A DNA stretch of 64,000 nt from Candidatus Gastranaerophilales bacterium. GTDB lineage: Bacteria > Cyanobacteriota > Vampirovibrionia > Gastranaerophilales > Gastranaerophilaceae. This document shows positions 45,849 through 56,081 of the stretch, piece by piece. Below the pieces are notes generated by a model, which had not been told where the DNA came from, ran no database searches, and was given only the letters and a program-made list of their open reading frames with translations. Made by a program: the position numbers and the translations under genes. The stretch spans positions 1-64,000 of the forward strand of contig CAAHDT010000043.1 in the NCBI GenBank assembly GCA_900770525.1. The letters are read 5' to 3'. Numbering within the stretch: the first letter of the stretch is position 1; the number at the start of each line of letters is the position of its first letter.

Positions 45849-46519
45849 TTAGCAAACAAACTCAACTGTTTTTGTGCCTCAAAATGTTTTCTCAAAAAAG
45901 ATGGTCTATGAAACTCTGTCAATCCATATTTATCTATAGCATCCAGATGTTCTTTTGTGAGATATCCGGCATTACGTTTCCAACCATATGCCGGATATTT
46001 TCTGTCTAATTCCGTCATATATCTGTCGCGTGTAACCTTTGCCAAAATACTTGCGGCTGCAATCGACGCAGAACATGCATCTCCTTTTATCACAAATTTT
46101 TGAGGATAAGTAAATTCTTTGATAAGTTTATTCCCGTCAACCAACACCAAAATATAATCATTATTTATCTGAGTAATCACATCTTGGCATGCCAAACGCA
46201 TAGCTTTTAAGGATGAATTTAATATATTTATTTTTTCTATTTCTGCAACTTCAACACAAATCGTAGAATTAATCGTATTTTCTTTTATGATGTCATACAA
46301 CTGCTCACGGCGCTTTTTAGAAAGCTGTTTGCTGTCATTTAGAATACTCAACTCATCTAACAAGTCTTTTGATTTTGCAGGGAAATACACGGCAGAAGCA
46401 AAGACTCCACCTGCAGCAGGACCTCTTCCTGCCTCATCAGTTCCTACAATAAACTCGCCCTCAAGCTTATCAAATTCAAACAAGCTTTCAATATGTGTTT
46501 TTTCAGAAATAGCTTGCAT
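45845..46519 (-). CDS. rnhB: Ribonuclease HII
   Basis: A 224-residue RNase H-fold nuclease that removes ribonucleotides from DNA: GTDEAGRGPAAGGVFAS supplies the Asp-Glu pair, and LVDG and KGDACSASIAAASILAKVTRD the remaining acidic and Lys residues. Last gene of the rplS-rbgA-rnhB unit. Confidence 0.96.
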   Translation of the reverse strand: MQAISEKTHIESLFEFDKLEGEFIVGTDEAGRGPAAGGVFASAVYFPAKSKDLLDELSILNDSKQLSKKRREQLYDIIKENTINSTICVEVAEIEKINILNSSLKAMRLACQDVITQINNDYILVLVDGNKLIKEFTYPQKFVIKGDACSASIAAASILAKVTRDRYMTELDRKYPAYGWKRNAGYLTKEHLDAIDKYGLTEFHRPSFLRKHFEAQKQLSLFAN

Positions 46520-46529
46520 TTATACCTTC

Positions 46530-47369
46530 TTAATCTAAAATAAATTTACCTATTTTCCCTTCACGAAAATCTCTCAAAAGATAAACAGAAGTCCGCTCTA
46601 TATCGGGTTCATTACCTGAAATTATCCAATTTCTTGAAATGGCAATATTTTCAATTGTTAATTCGCCATCTAACTTATAATAATCACGAATTTGTTGCGG
46701 ATATTTTTCGGCAAGCAAATTAATCAACTCATGCGCAACTAGTTCATTCGAATATGCGTTTTCAGATACAGAGTTGACAAAAGCCAATTTATGCGCAGCT
46801 TCTTGATCTTCTTGCTTCATTGGAATAATCCCCGGAGTATCCAACAAATCTAGTTGTGGATTAATTCTTACCCACTGTTGTTGACGTGTTACACCTGCTT
46901 TTGCGCCAATTTTAGTCTTTGAGGACTTAGTCAACTTATTAATTATACTGGATTTACCGACATTTGGCATTCCTACAACCATAACTCTTGCAGGACGTCT
47001 TAACAAGCCCTTTTTCATTATCGCTTGTATACGAGGTTCGGCTAACTCAACCGCTTTTTTTACAATATTATTCAGGTCTTTTGAATTTTTGGCATCAGAA
47101 AACAGAACAGGAGAATTATATTTCTCTTCTAAAATTCCAACCCATTTTTTTAATTCAGCCTTATCCGTCAAATCAGCTTTATTAAGCAAAATTAAACGAG
47201 GCTTTTGACCTAAAAGCCTCGTAATATTTTCGTAACTGCTTGAAATAGGCAGCCTCGCATCAATAACCTCAATCACAGCATCCACTAGTGAAAGTTGTTC
47301 TTTTAACTTTCTTTCAGCTTTGGCTATATGCCCAGGATACCAGTGAATATGTGTCTTATCTTTTTTCAA
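46530..47369 (-). CDS. rbgA: Ribosome biogenesis GTPase RbgA/YlqF
   Basis: A 279-residue circularly permuted GTPase: G4 LLNKADL comes before G1 VVGMPNVGKSSI, then G3 DTPGI, and a C-terminal RNA-binding domain. N-terminal HWYPGHIAKAERKL is the family signature. It matures the 50S subunit; adjacency to rplS (overlap 14 nt) and rnhB is a common gene order. Confidence 0.96.
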   Translation of the reverse strand: MKKDKTHIHWYPGHIAKAERKLKEQLSLVDAVIEVIDARLPISSSYENITRLLGQKPRLILLNKADLTDKAELKKWVGILEEKYNSPVLFSDAKNSKDLNNIVKKAVELAEPRIQAIMKKGLLRRPARVMVVGMPNVGKSSIINKLTKSSKTKIGAKAGVTRQQQWVRINPQLDLLDTPGIIPMKQEDQEAAHKLAFVNSVSENAYSNELVAHELINLLAEKYPQQIRDYYKLDGELTIENIAISRNWIISGNEPDIERTSVYLLRDFREGKIGKFILD

Positions 47370-47709
47370 TTTTTTCCTTGATACGAGTAGCTTTACCTGA
47401 ACGTTCTCTCAAGTAGTATAATTTAGCACGTTTAACATCACCACGTCTAACGATATTGATTTTATCAATTCTTGGAGAGTGAAGTAAGAATACACGTTCA
47501 ACACCAACACCTTGGAATACTTTTCTTACAGTAATAGTTTTGTTGATACCTGCACCATGCTTTTTAATAATTGTTCCTTCAAAAGCCTGAATTCTTTCCT
47601 TGTTACCTTCAACGATTCTTACGAATACTCTAACAGTATCACCAGGGTTTACATCCGGCACTTCTTTTTCCATATAAGGTTTTTCTAATTCGTCAATAAT
47701 AGGGTTCAT
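47356..47709 (-). CDS. rplS: 50S ribosomal protein L19
   Basis: 117 residues with the L19 core (PGDTVRVFVRIVEGNKERIQ, FEGTIIKKHG, VERVFLLHSP, KLYYLRERSGKATRIKEK). AAGGAACAGG lies upstream. On the minus strand the leader contains an ATCGG...CCGAT inverted pair (47756-47782) and one TTATCCACA box, whose meaning is unclear. Confidence 0.97.
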   Translation of the reverse strand: MNPIIDELEKPYMEKEVPDVNPGDTVRVFVRIVEGNKERIQAFEGTIIKKHGAGINKTITVRKVFQGVGVERVFLLHSPRIDKINIVRRGDVKRAKLYYLRERSGKATRIKEKIEKR

Positions 47710-47851
47710 TTTCCTGTTCCTTTATAATTAAAATAATACTATTTACATCATTTTAATCGGCTTATCCACAAAAATCACCGATACACCAGTTAATCATAGT
47801 ACAAAGAATTTATTATTTCAAGTAGCTTTTAAGAAATATAAATCTTTTGAG

Positions 47852-48496
47852 CTAAGCTTTTACAGAAATATTCTTTCCTTGTTGTTGTAGATTATTATTT
47901 GCAACTTTTTTATTTCCATTGTTTTTAAATAACAAATCCATAACCGGATGTAAAATTATTTGAGATAAAATCGGCGCACACAAAGCTAGGATAAATACTG
48001 TTGAAACGATTGAGCTCAATTCTGATACACCTTTCCCAAAATGTAAATCTTTATCAATACTTAATGCTTTATGAAAAGCTTTTTGAGTAAGCTTTCTGGC
48101 ATTTTTATCAGGTGCATTTTTTATTTTATTCTGCCAGTCATCAAACAACTTTAATTTACGAGTATTTTCAGCTCCATTCTCTTTAGAGTTTTTAGCCTTT
48201 TCACTCATAAAGGAATAGACTCTTTTCTTTATCGGCTTGATAAAACTTAAATATAAGCCCAAACAGAATGATTGATACAATAATTCTTTTGTAGCTGCAT
48301 ATTTTTTTGACTGCCCGTTCGCATGTTTGTCGTAGTAGATGAAAGCTGGTCTGCCTAATGCCTTCAATGTTGTTTCAACTGAAATTGCGCAAACAGTAGT
48401 TTTAGCAAACTCTGCAGCCTTCGGGCTTGTTATGGCATTACGGGCATTTGCAAGCCCACGTCTTATCATAGGATTTTCGATTTTTGGTACTTGCAT
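47852..48496 (-). CDS. Lineage-type membrane protein, YAATKEL family
   Basis: A 214-residue protein with hydrophobic segments near 35-50, 90-105 and 155-185, a Lys-rich middle and a short polar tail. The RPAFIYYDK...KKYAATKELLYQS segment resembles DKKEAPDARKYAALRELMTEF of the next gene and AYLATRERAVDEY of the 34000 protein. Function unknown. AAGGTG precedes the ATG. It follows the 48499 gene by 2 nt, so they are co-transcribed. Confidence 0.65.
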   Translation of the reverse strand: MQVPKIENPMIRRGLANARNAITSPKAAEFAKTTVCAISVETTLKALGRPAFIYYDKHANGQSKKYAATKELLYQSFCLGLYLSFIKPIKKRVYSFMSEKAKNSKENGAENTRKLKLFDDWQNKIKNAPDKNARKLTQKAFHKALSIDKDLHFGKGVSELSSIVSTVFILALCAPILSQIILHPVMDLLFKNNGNKKVANNNLQQQGKNISVKA

Positions 48497-48498
48497 AA

Positions 48499-49035
48499 TT
48501 ACACCTTCATTCCTGTTTGATAATACAAACTACGTCCACTCATTGGTATTGTTTGAATTTTTGCACCAACTTGAGGCGTTTTTGTATTAATATTATTTTT
48601 TGCTACAACAGATTTTCCGCTGACAGCAGGTGCACTCGGCATTGCTGCATTTGGATCATAATTTGGCATTAACTTTTTCATAACCGGTGGCATACCGATA
48701 TTACAAAACTTAGGAACAAAATAACCGGCAGCTAAACATATACCTAAAAAAGATAAAACTGCATTTGCATTTTTATACTTTACAGAACCCTTATGAGTAA
48801 TTGCTTTGGCAATCGTTTCACCTAAAAGACCTAACCCGAGAGTAGTCGGAACACCGATAAATTCAGTCATCAACTCTCTTAATGCTGCATATTTACGAGC
48901 ATCCGGAGCCTCTTTCTTATCGGTAATACTCAAGATTGGTCTTACTGTGCCTTTTCCGCAAGCTATCGCTGCTACTGTGTAAATCGGTTTATTGTTCTCA
49001 CCAAGTTTGTCACATAATTTATGGATAAATGACAT
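48499..49035 (-). CDS. Lineage-type membrane protein, YAALREL family
   Basis: A 178-residue protein with two hydrophobic stretches (about 65-85 and 95-120), then MPPVMKKLMP and a disordered Pro/Ser/Ala/Lys tail. Paralogous in pattern to the 47852 product (see its entry). No ribosome site is apparent. Function unknown. Confidence 0.65.
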   Translation of the reverse strand: MSFIHKLCDKLGENNKPIYTVAAIACGKGTVRPILSITDKKEAPDARKYAALRELMTEFIGVPTTLGLGLLGETIAKAITHKGSVKYKNANAVLSFLGICLAAGYFVPKFCNIGMPPVMKKLMPNYDPNAAMPSAPAVSGKSVVAKNNINTKTPQVGAKIQTIPMSGRSLYYQTGMKV

Positions 49036-49175
49036 ATTTACTACACTATCTTTTTGTTTACTTCACTACTAATATTTCCACACACATAATAACTCTTTGA
49101 AATAAAAAATCAAGTGTATAAAATACAATATTAAGAAATATTACAACTTATTTATAAATAATTAATAATCACGAA

Positions 49176-51200
49176 TTATAACCCCATCATTTTCTTTCTT
49201 CTTGCCAATTCATTCATTTGAGCAGCAGACGCAACTGTTCCTGTTGTCGTAGTTCTGGCTACTTGCGGATTAGATTGGGTTTGTGTATCCTTCTTAGATA
49301 ACTTTTGAGCTGCACTGTTTAAAGCACCTGAAATTTTATCACCATTTTTAGCTAAGAAATCAGCACCTTTTGAAAATACAGATTGCTTTTTACCATTAGC
49401 ACTTGTTGAAGAAGCTTTTGCAGCTTTTTGCGCCTTTGCCGCGTCTTTTCGCGCTGTTGCAGAATTCTTTAACTTACTTGTATCTACATTTCCGTCTGCG
49501 GATTTGTCTAACAAGTTGCTTGAATTTACACCTGCATTATCACCTTTTGTTGCGGCTAAAATATCCTTATTGGTTAACTCATTGTTTTCAACTTTTGTAT
49601 CTAATTGAGCTTTAGCATTTTTGGCATATTCTTTTTTAGACATATCACCTAAAGTTCCATCAGCCTTAGCTTGTTTTGCAGCTTCCTGAGCGGCTGCAGC
49701 GGTTGCAGATTTTTCCATTCCGGCTTGCAATTTACCGTCTAATTCAGCCATCTTAGCGCTCATTTCTTTATTTGTTTTAACTGCATTTGCACCAACTTGA
49801 ACAGCTGTACTTGCACTGCTTAACGCTTTTCCTATATCACCTTGAGCAGTATATGTTAAGCTAATTGCAGCTTGAGCTGCTGCTTGACCATATTGACCAA
49901 CCATTTGAACTTTAGAACCAATTTTTTGAGCTTTTGTACCAATATTCATCATTGTTTGCCCAGCAGCAGATGTTGGAGGGTAACAAGCCATTGCGCTACC
50001 AGCAGCAAATGTTAATTTACCAACTTGCTCTGTTGTTTTACCAACTTTTTCAACTGTGACCATAGCATCATTAATTTTTTGTTCTGCCTTTAACATTTTA
50101 TCAGTCAGCTTATCTTGAGTTTGGTTATTTTTAAGCATTTTGGTATAATACTTGTCTTTCATTCTGACAGTGTTTTGCATTGTGGTAACTGATTTATTTT
50201 GAGTAGTTTTAATGGTATTCATGCGAACACCAATTGAGGTATTTGAGGCAACTTTCTCATCAATTTTAGAGTTTAAATTATCAATTTTTGCTTGTGTGTC
50301 ATCTGAAGAGGTAGTCGATTGAGCGCTTGCAGTTGAATTCATACCTCTTGTTTTGACGTTATTACCATCATCTCCAGCAAGTTTCAATGAAAACGCACTT
50401 CTTTCGCCTGCTCCGGTACTGTCTGCACCTTCAGCCTGCAAAGTGTTTATTTCTTGCGTATAAGCATCGATTTCTTCTTGATTTTTGTCCATTTCAGCAG
50501 TCAATTTATCCATTTCTTGACCACTTTTTTGTATGTTTCTTTGAGCAGCCTTCATTTGCTTGTCCAAATTTTTTGAATCTTTTGTCAAAGCTTTTGCATC
50601 AGCTTTGGCATCTTTAGACATGCTTCTAGCCTCTTTTTGCTCATCTTGAGCTTCACTAGTTTTCTTTTCACCTTGAGCTTGACTGGATTCTGCATTACTT
50701 GTTGCTCCAGCAGCATCAGTCGAATTTGTTTCGTTTTTGTTTTCTGTTGTATTTGTACCTGTAGCTGCATTACCTGTAGAAGTTATTTCATTTCTTCTGG
50801 CTTCTAATCTTGCAGACAAATCTTCTAAACGAGGGTTTGTACCACTTTTCGCCATCCTTGTTTGGAGTTGAACTTGAGCTTTAGTAATATCTTGAGTTGT
50901 AGTAATATTTTCAGGATTTTCATATAATTCACTCTTAGAAGTTGTTTGTTGGTTACCTGAAACCATGTTTAGCTGACTAAAAACGTTGTCATTATTATCT
51001 TTAAGTGTTACTTGCGGATTTTGAGGATTAGCAACAGCTTGTGACATTGCAGTTTTTGTTGATGCAAAAATAGAAGTGTTCATTTTATTAACATTTGAAC
51101 CAAGTGTAGCAGTAGGAGTCTGCCCACTTTTTTGCATTTGCATGAGCTTAATCTTCTCTGCAAGTGTCATGTTATTAAAATTTACACTGTTTAAACTCAT
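49176..51200 (-). CDS. Large coiled-coil protein with hydrophobic centre, unrecognised
   Basis: A 674-residue protein. After a MSLNSVNFNNMTLAEKI N-terminus come a Thr/Asn/Gln/Ala-rich disordered region, two heptad-type coiled coils (about 195-260 and 300-380), an Ala/Gly-rich hydrophobic stretch (about 400-445) and an Ala/Lys-rich tail. The coiled coil-hydrophobic-coiled coil layout is reminiscent of secreted translocator or effector proteins, but no family is recognised and no secretion signal is visible. Confidence 0.65.
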   Translation of the reverse strand: MSLNSVNFNNMTLAEKIKLMQMQKSGQTPTATLGSNVNKMNTSIFASTKTAMSQAVANPQNPQVTLKDNNDNVFSQLNMVSGNQQTTSKSELYENPENITTTQDITKAQVQLQTRMAKSGTNPRLEDLSARLEARRNEITSTGNAATGTNTTENKNETNSTDAAGATSNAESSQAQGEKKTSEAQDEQKEARSMSKDAKADAKALTKDSKNLDKQMKAAQRNIQKSGQEMDKLTAEMDKNQEEIDAYTQEINTLQAEGADSTGAGERSAFSLKLAGDDGNNVKTRGMNSTASAQSTTSSDDTQAKIDNLNSKIDEKVASNTSIGVRMNTIKTTQNKSVTTMQNTVRMKDKYYTKMLKNNQTQDKLTDKMLKAEQKINDAMVTVEKVGKTTEQVGKLTFAAGSAMACYPPTSAAGQTMMNIGTKAQKIGSKVQMVGQYGQAAAQAAISLTYTAQGDIGKALSSASTAVQVGANAVKTNKEMSAKMAELDGKLQAGMEKSATAAAAQEAAKQAKADGTLGDMSKKEYAKNAKAQLDTKVENNELTNKDILAATKGDNAGVNSSNLLDKSADGNVDTSKLKNSATARKDAAKAQKAAKASSTSANGKKQSVFSKGADFLAKNGDKISGALNSAAQKLSKKDTQTQSNPQVARTTTTGTVASAAQMNELARRKKMMGL

Positions 51201-51284
51201 TCTAAAACTCTCTCATTGCCTCTTAAATATATAAACAATATATATTCAAGAGGATTTCAAGAGTTTAGAATATCTTTACATAAA

Positions 51285-53582
51285 TTAATACTTACTCATA
51301 TCCATATTGTACAGATTCATTGTATTTTGCAATAATACTGAACGTAACTCATCATCTCTTATATAAGTATTAATATTTTTAGCACTAAAGGCTACAAGTG
51401 GCATTATATCACCGATATGAGTCGCAAAGAAATCTTCTATCATTACTTTTCGCTTGATATCTTTAACTTCTTCTGGGAATTTATCTTTTAGCAATAATCT
51501 TTCTGTACCACCATAAGAGTCAATAAATTCTGAACGGCGAATAATCTTAGACAATGTGCTTTTTAATTCAGGTTTAATTCTAATATTTGCAGCAAGCAAC
51601 CTTATTAAATCATCATACATTCCGTCATCATCAATCCATTTTGTAGAATCAGGTTTTACGTTTGTTACAAAATTAGTCAATTGTTCCGCAACGTTAGTGA
51701 TTTCTCTTTTATTTTTCAGCGGAGTTGTGTATAACAAATAATTATTATCCAAATCACGTCTGTCAGTTGCTGACAAACTAGTCAGATTAAGAGCCTTTTC
51801 CGCAAAATCTATCAATTTTGTAGAATCCATAACAATCATCATCGCATACTTAGGATCACAATTTAATTTATCCAATAATAATTCTGAAAATGCTTGAGAG
51901 GCTGCAATCGGATATCGTCTGTTTTTGTGGCTAAATTCATTATTCAAGTTTGTAGATACCTGAATATATTCTTCCGGCTGCATTAGTTTTTCTTGAACAA
52001 AACTAGGCACTTTCCGGAACATTGCTATAGATTGTTTGTATTCTGGAGTTGCTAAAGGTGATTTTTTAATAAAATTCAAATACCTGTTAACAAAAGCAGT
52101 CGGCAAAAGTTTCATTTCATCTCTGAAACTTTCTTCTAAAACTTCGTCAACATTACAGATAAAAGAATACACCTGTCCGTCAGGGGCGGTAAATTCATAT
52201 ACTTTTGCACCATGTTTAATCGCCTCTTCTTGCAATTTTGCATTCACTTCGTCTTTAGTTAACTGTTTCGGCAAAGCAACTTCTTCAACCGCGGAAGTTA
52301 CGGGAGTTTGTCCATCTTCTTGTCCAAAAATTTCTTCTAACTCTTGCTGCCGCTTATTATGCTCTTCCAAATGTTTTTGTCTTTCAGGTTTTATAGACTT
52401 AGCATAATCGATTAAACCTTGAAAATCGTCATTATTACCGTCTGCTCCGTATGTTTCAAAGAACAATTTTATAGTATCTGACATAACAAGAGATTGATAT
52501 TCACGCATTTGAGGATTCTGTTTCCAATAATCTTCAAATTTTTCTTTTTGTTTTTTATTTAAAGTGTCATATTCATCAAAAAAACCTCTCATTTCGTCGG
52601 AGGCATGAATTCTATCCAATACGATACTCATTATTTCTCCGAGATATTTGCTTACAAATGTTAATTTGTCATTATCTTTTATACCTCGCTTTTTAAGCTG
52701 TTTTTGAGTCGCAGTAACATCACCGTGACCTTCTATAATAGCATCTGTGAATTTTGGAACTTCATAATCCTTTAACTTAAACTTTGGAGGTCGTTTGTCT
52801 ACTTTATCTTTTGCCGCAAAAACATCTGCCAATGAACGCTCTCTGTTTTGAGAATGTTCTGCCGGAACTCTTGAATCAATCGGAGTTCTTGGCTTATATA
52901 CATAATTCCAGTCATCACGCGTAACTACAAAAGAATTCCAAAACGGAGTTTTAGGAAATTTAATTCCGTATGCATTCATGGTTGTATAATCAACCGGACT
53001 TGTTATCAGACCTTTGTACGAGTCTGAAATATCATTATAAAAATCTTCGTTAATTTCTTTCTTTTGTTTACCTTCAAGATATATTTTCTTCAACAAGTAC
53101 ATTCCGACATTAGAATTTCCATCCTTAAACAAGGGAGTAGAGCCCATTTCATCATTTAATGATTCAATTTCGTAAACAAGCCCTTTTTTGGCTTTTCTAT
53201 TTGGAGTATCTGTTAAATTAGCAAACAACGGCTCGTCAGAATAATATTCTCTAACATCATCCAACGTATCCGCTTTATTGATATCACCGTAAACAATCTT
53301 CATCATTTGAGCTGGTGGAATATTTTTTCTATCATCATAATCACCGTCTAAATATGTTGTCATTGATTCAGGTAAATTGTCTTTATTAAATTGGTAAAAA
53401 TTTGCCGGTGTACGATTTAACTGCGCCGTAAAAGAGATATTAAAATCTCGATATCCCTCAAATTGGTTATATTTATTATTAGTTTGTGAATTGTTTTGTG
53501 GGGTTTTATCTGCATTTTTATGATTATTAGAAACGAATTTACGTGCTAATAACGGGGTAAAATTAATTCTTTGTACTTGCAT
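51285..53582 (-). CDS. Large hypothetical protein
   Basis: A 765-residue soluble, charged protein of unknown function. The start is ATG 53582 (AAGGA upstream; the frame to 53621 is not needed), giving MQVQRINFTPLLARKFVSN, then a disordered Asn/Gln region and a second NISFTAQLNRTP motif, and a long helical body. A Glu/Gln-rich hinge lies near 420-440. The N-terminal (I/V)-(N/S)-F-(T/K) motif recurs in neighbouring proteins. No catalytic motif recognised. Confidence 0.65.
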   Translation of the reverse strand: MQVQRINFTPLLARKFVSNNHKNADKTPQNNSQTNNKYNQFEGYRDFNISFTAQLNRTPANFYQFNKDNLPESMTTYLDGDYDDRKNIPPAQMMKIVYGDINKADTLDDVREYYSDEPLFANLTDTPNRKAKKGLVYEIESLNDEMGSTPLFKDGNSNVGMYLLKKIYLEGKQKKEINEDFYNDISDSYKGLITSPVDYTTMNAYGIKFPKTPFWNSFVVTRDDWNYVYKPRTPIDSRVPAEHSQNRERSLADVFAAKDKVDKRPPKFKLKDYEVPKFTDAIIEGHGDVTATQKQLKKRGIKDNDKLTFVSKYLGEIMSIVLDRIHASDEMRGFFDEYDTLNKKQKEKFEDYWKQNPQMREYQSLVMSDTIKLFFETYGADGNNDDFQGLIDYAKSIKPERQKHLEEHNKRQQELEEIFGQEDGQTPVTSAVEEVALPKQLTKDEVNAKLQEEAIKHGAKVYEFTAPDGQVYSFICNVDEVLEESFRDEMKLLPTAFVNRYLNFIKKSPLATPEYKQSIAMFRKVPSFVQEKLMQPEEYIQVSTNLNNEFSHKNRRYPIAASQAFSELLLDKLNCDPKYAMMIVMDSTKLIDFAEKALNLTSLSATDRRDLDNNYLLYTTPLKNKREITNVAEQLTNFVTNVKPDSTKWIDDDGMYDDLIRLLAANIRIKPELKSTLSKIIRRSEFIDSYGGTERLLLKDKFPEEVKDIKRKVMIEDFFATHIGDIMPLVAFSAKNINTYIRDDELRSVLLQNTMNLYNMDMSKY

Positions 53583-53737
53583 GCTTACATATCCTTTTAT
53601 AAATGTATATCTTACACACAATTATAAAGCCGTAAAAAAAATTTTTTGCACATTTATAAACTATTTTTACAAAATCAAAATAATTTTTTGTGATAAAATA
53701 AGGCACATAGGAAAGAAGAATATTATGGAGAGTAATT

Positions 53738-54781
53738 ATGTATGATGTTATAACAATCGGAAGTGCCACTATGGACGTTTTTGTTGAATGCGAAGACGCC
53801 AATATTGTTTCAGTTTTTTCAAAAAGCAAAAAATCTGAATTTATGAGTTATCCATATGGTGCAAAAGTTGAAATTTCAGATTTTGCATCAAATGTAGGCG
53901 GAGGCGGAGTTAACACTGCCGTTAATTTTGCAAACTTAGGACTTAACACAAGTGCTATATTTAAAATTGGTGACGATATTTATTCGGCAGGTGTTTTGGA
54001 ATCTTTTGAAGGTAAGAATGTTGATTTATCCAATAAAATTCAAGACAAATCTGAAAGCACTGGTTTTTCGATTATTCTTGTAAGTTTCCAAGGTGATAGA
54101 ACTGTTCTTGCACACCGTGGTGCTAACGCTCATATCAAAAAATCAGATATTAATTTCGAAGCGATAAAACAATCAAAATTGTTATATATTGCACCTCTAA
54201 ATGGTGACAGTAATAAGGTTCTTGACGATATTGTAAAATTTGCTCATGACAACAATGTTTCTGTTTGCTTTAACGCGGGGACAACAAGTATCAAACGCGG
54301 TTTCAATTACTTGAAGACAATTTTGGCAACCGCCCAAATTGTCGTTATGAACAAAGAGGAAGCCTCTATGGCAACTCAAATTCAAGTTCGTCCAGATACA
54401 AGAGAAGTTAAATACTCAGAAGAACTTATTCACCCTGATATAAAAGAAATGTTCCAAAAACTTAAAGTAAATGACTATCAGATTATTGTTATTACTGACG
54501 GTGGAAATGGCGCATATGCTTATAATGGTGAAAAATACTATTATTGTCCGGTATTTGATGGCCCTGTTGTGTCAACACTTGGTGCAGGAGATGCTTTTGC
54601 GTCAACATTCTGTGCAGCCCTTGGAAGAACCCAAATTGATATCGGAAAATCGTTAATGATGGCATCTGTTAATTCCGCCGGAGTTGTTTCTGAATTTGGT
54701 GCAGCTAAAGGTTTATTGACCTTTGATGAAATTGAAAAGAAATTAGCTAATCGCCCTGAATACACTTTCAAAACAATTTAA
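53738..54781 (+). CDS. PfkB-family carbohydrate kinase
   Basis: A 347-residue ribokinase-fold enzyme: SNVGGGGVNTAVNFANLG near the N-terminus and the ATP/anion-hole motif STLGAGDAFASTFCAALG with the catalytic Asp. An acyl acceptor such as ribose, fructose or adenosine cannot be chosen from the sequence. The ribosome site GGAGAG lies 7 nt upstream. Confidence 0.9.
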   Translation: MYDVITIGSATMDVFVECEDANIVSVFSKSKKSEFMSYPYGAKVEISDFASNVGGGGVNTAVNFANLGLNTSAIFKIGDDIYSAGVLESFEGKNVDLSNKIQDKSESTGFSIILVSFQGDRTVLAHRGANAHIKKSDINFEAIKQSKLLYIAPLNGDSNKVLDDIVKFAHDNNVSVCFNAGTTSIKRGFNYLKTILATAQIVVMNKEEASMATQIQVRPDTREVKYSEELIHPDIKEMFQKLKVNDYQIIVITDGGNGAYAYNGEKYYYCPVFDGPVVSTLGAGDAFASTFCAALGRTQIDIGKSLMMASVNSAGVVSEFGAAKGLLTFDEIEKKLANRPEYTFKTI

Positions 54782-54858
54782 AAATAAATTTTGTCAATGG
54801 GGGAATATTTTATTCCCTCCTAAACATATTTATAAAAAAAACAAAATTAGTTATATCA

Positions 54859-55188
54859 CTATTCATCTTCTGTCAAAAAACGAAGTAGTTTATAAGCTTT
54901 TTCCAGTTTTTGAGAGTTGTTTTTAATGTTGTCTATGTAAGTATAAATCTCAGCAAGGAGCTCTTTCGGGTCTTTTAAATGAGAATTAGCAAAAAGTTCT
55001 TCTGTTGTGATATTCAGCGCAACAAGCAATTTTTCTAATGTTTCAGCTTTCAAAAAACTCGCTCCGATTTCTATATTACTCAAATTTCTTGATGAAATAT
55101 CAATCATTTCGGCAAGTTGTTCTTGTGTCAAACCACGTTTCTTACGTATTCTTTTGATTTTTTCACCTAATTCTTTTTTAATATTCAT
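54859..55188 (-). CDS. XRE-family HTH regulator with C-terminal helix
   Basis: A 109-residue protein: HTH GEKIKRIRKKRGLTQEQLAE with IDISSRNLSNIEIG, then a long charged C-terminal helix. It is close in layout to the protein at 63294-63614, so the two look paralogous. The start is ATG 55188 with GGAGAG 6 nt upstream. Phage- or plasmid-type regulator, target unknown. Confidence 0.85.
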   Translation of the reverse strand: MNIKKELGEKIKRIRKKRGLTQEQLAEMIDISSRNLSNIEIGASFLKAETLEKLLVALNITTEELFANSHLKDPKELLAEIYTYIDNIKNNSQKLEKAYKLLRFLTEDE

Positions 55189-55398
55189 CAAAAACTCTCC
55201 TGCAAACATCTAATTTTTACTAAAATTAGAACCACTAATTCATAATATATTAATTTTTGTAAAGGCTGAATGTCGTACTATTTCTATATTTTACAAATAT
55301 TCCATGTAATACATCCTATTTTGTGGCAATTTTAAGCATCAAAAGTTTTTTATATGAAAGTAAGCACGATAGAGAAGATGATATAAAAGGAGGATTTT

Positions 55399-56073
55399 AT
55401 GACAGAACCAGTAAAACCAATTAGTGAACACTCAACTCAAACAACTGGGAATTATCAAGTTAAAGCCAAAAGCAACAAAGTAAAAATTGGCGGAGTAATT
55501 TTTGACAAAAATCAAATTGAGGCAGACAAAACAAAAACTTACACCCTCAACGGGAAAAAGATGAATACAGTTTGGGTAAAACCTGGGATACAAATTGATT
55601 ATCCTGATCAAACGAAAAAAGATGCCTCTGTTGAAAGCACCGGATTATCACCAAAATGGTACAATCCAGATAGCTCAAATATCAATATTAACAACATAGA
55701 TAACGCAACCATTTATGGAATTCCGAACAAATCTGATAGAATACACTTAGAAGGCACATCCAGTAACAACAAGGTTATTGTCGACCAAAAAGAAAGCTGG
55801 TATGTTGACGGTTCACAACGAAAAGATTACGTCGAACTCGGAGTTGACACAAAAAACAATAAAGTTCAAATGGATGACTCAGACACAACAAGAATTTTTT
55901 ATAACCAAGTCGGTATATATCATGATGGCGAACAATTTCAAAGCGAAGTCGGCAACCTTGATGTTAAAGGAAAAGGAACAAGCTCCCAAGAGCCACAACT
56001 AAAATCATCATTAGGTAAAGGTGGCTACTTCCAGCACCATTGGAGTCAAAAGTTCCACGAAAAACAAAAATAA
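55399..56073 (+). CDS. Hypothetical beta-rich protein
   Basis: A 224-residue polar protein, predicted mostly beta, with Asn/Asp/Lys-rich segments (NIDNATIYGIPNKSDRIHLE, then related short strand repeats of the form V/I-polar). No signal peptide or family recognised. A strong AAGGAGG site precedes the ATG. It ends before a strong terminator. Confidence 0.65.
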   Translation: MTEPVKPISEHSTQTTGNYQVKAKSNKVKIGGVIFDKNQIEADKTKTYTLNGKKMNTVWVKPGIQIDYPDQTKKDASVESTGLSPKWYNPDSSNININNIDNATIYGIPNKSDRIHLEGTSSNNKVIVDQKESWYVDGSQRKDYVELGVDTKNNKVQMDDSDTTRIFYNQVGIYHDGEQFQSEVGNLDVKGKGTSSQEPQLKSSLGKGGYFQHHWSQKFHEKQK

Positions 56074-56081
56074 AAGAATTT

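Noticed and set aside
47762..47770. A perfect DnaA box-like TTATCCACA in the rplS leader
   Set aside because: It is a single copy with no dnaA gene or box cluster nearby; one 9-mer is expected by chance in AT-rich DNA.
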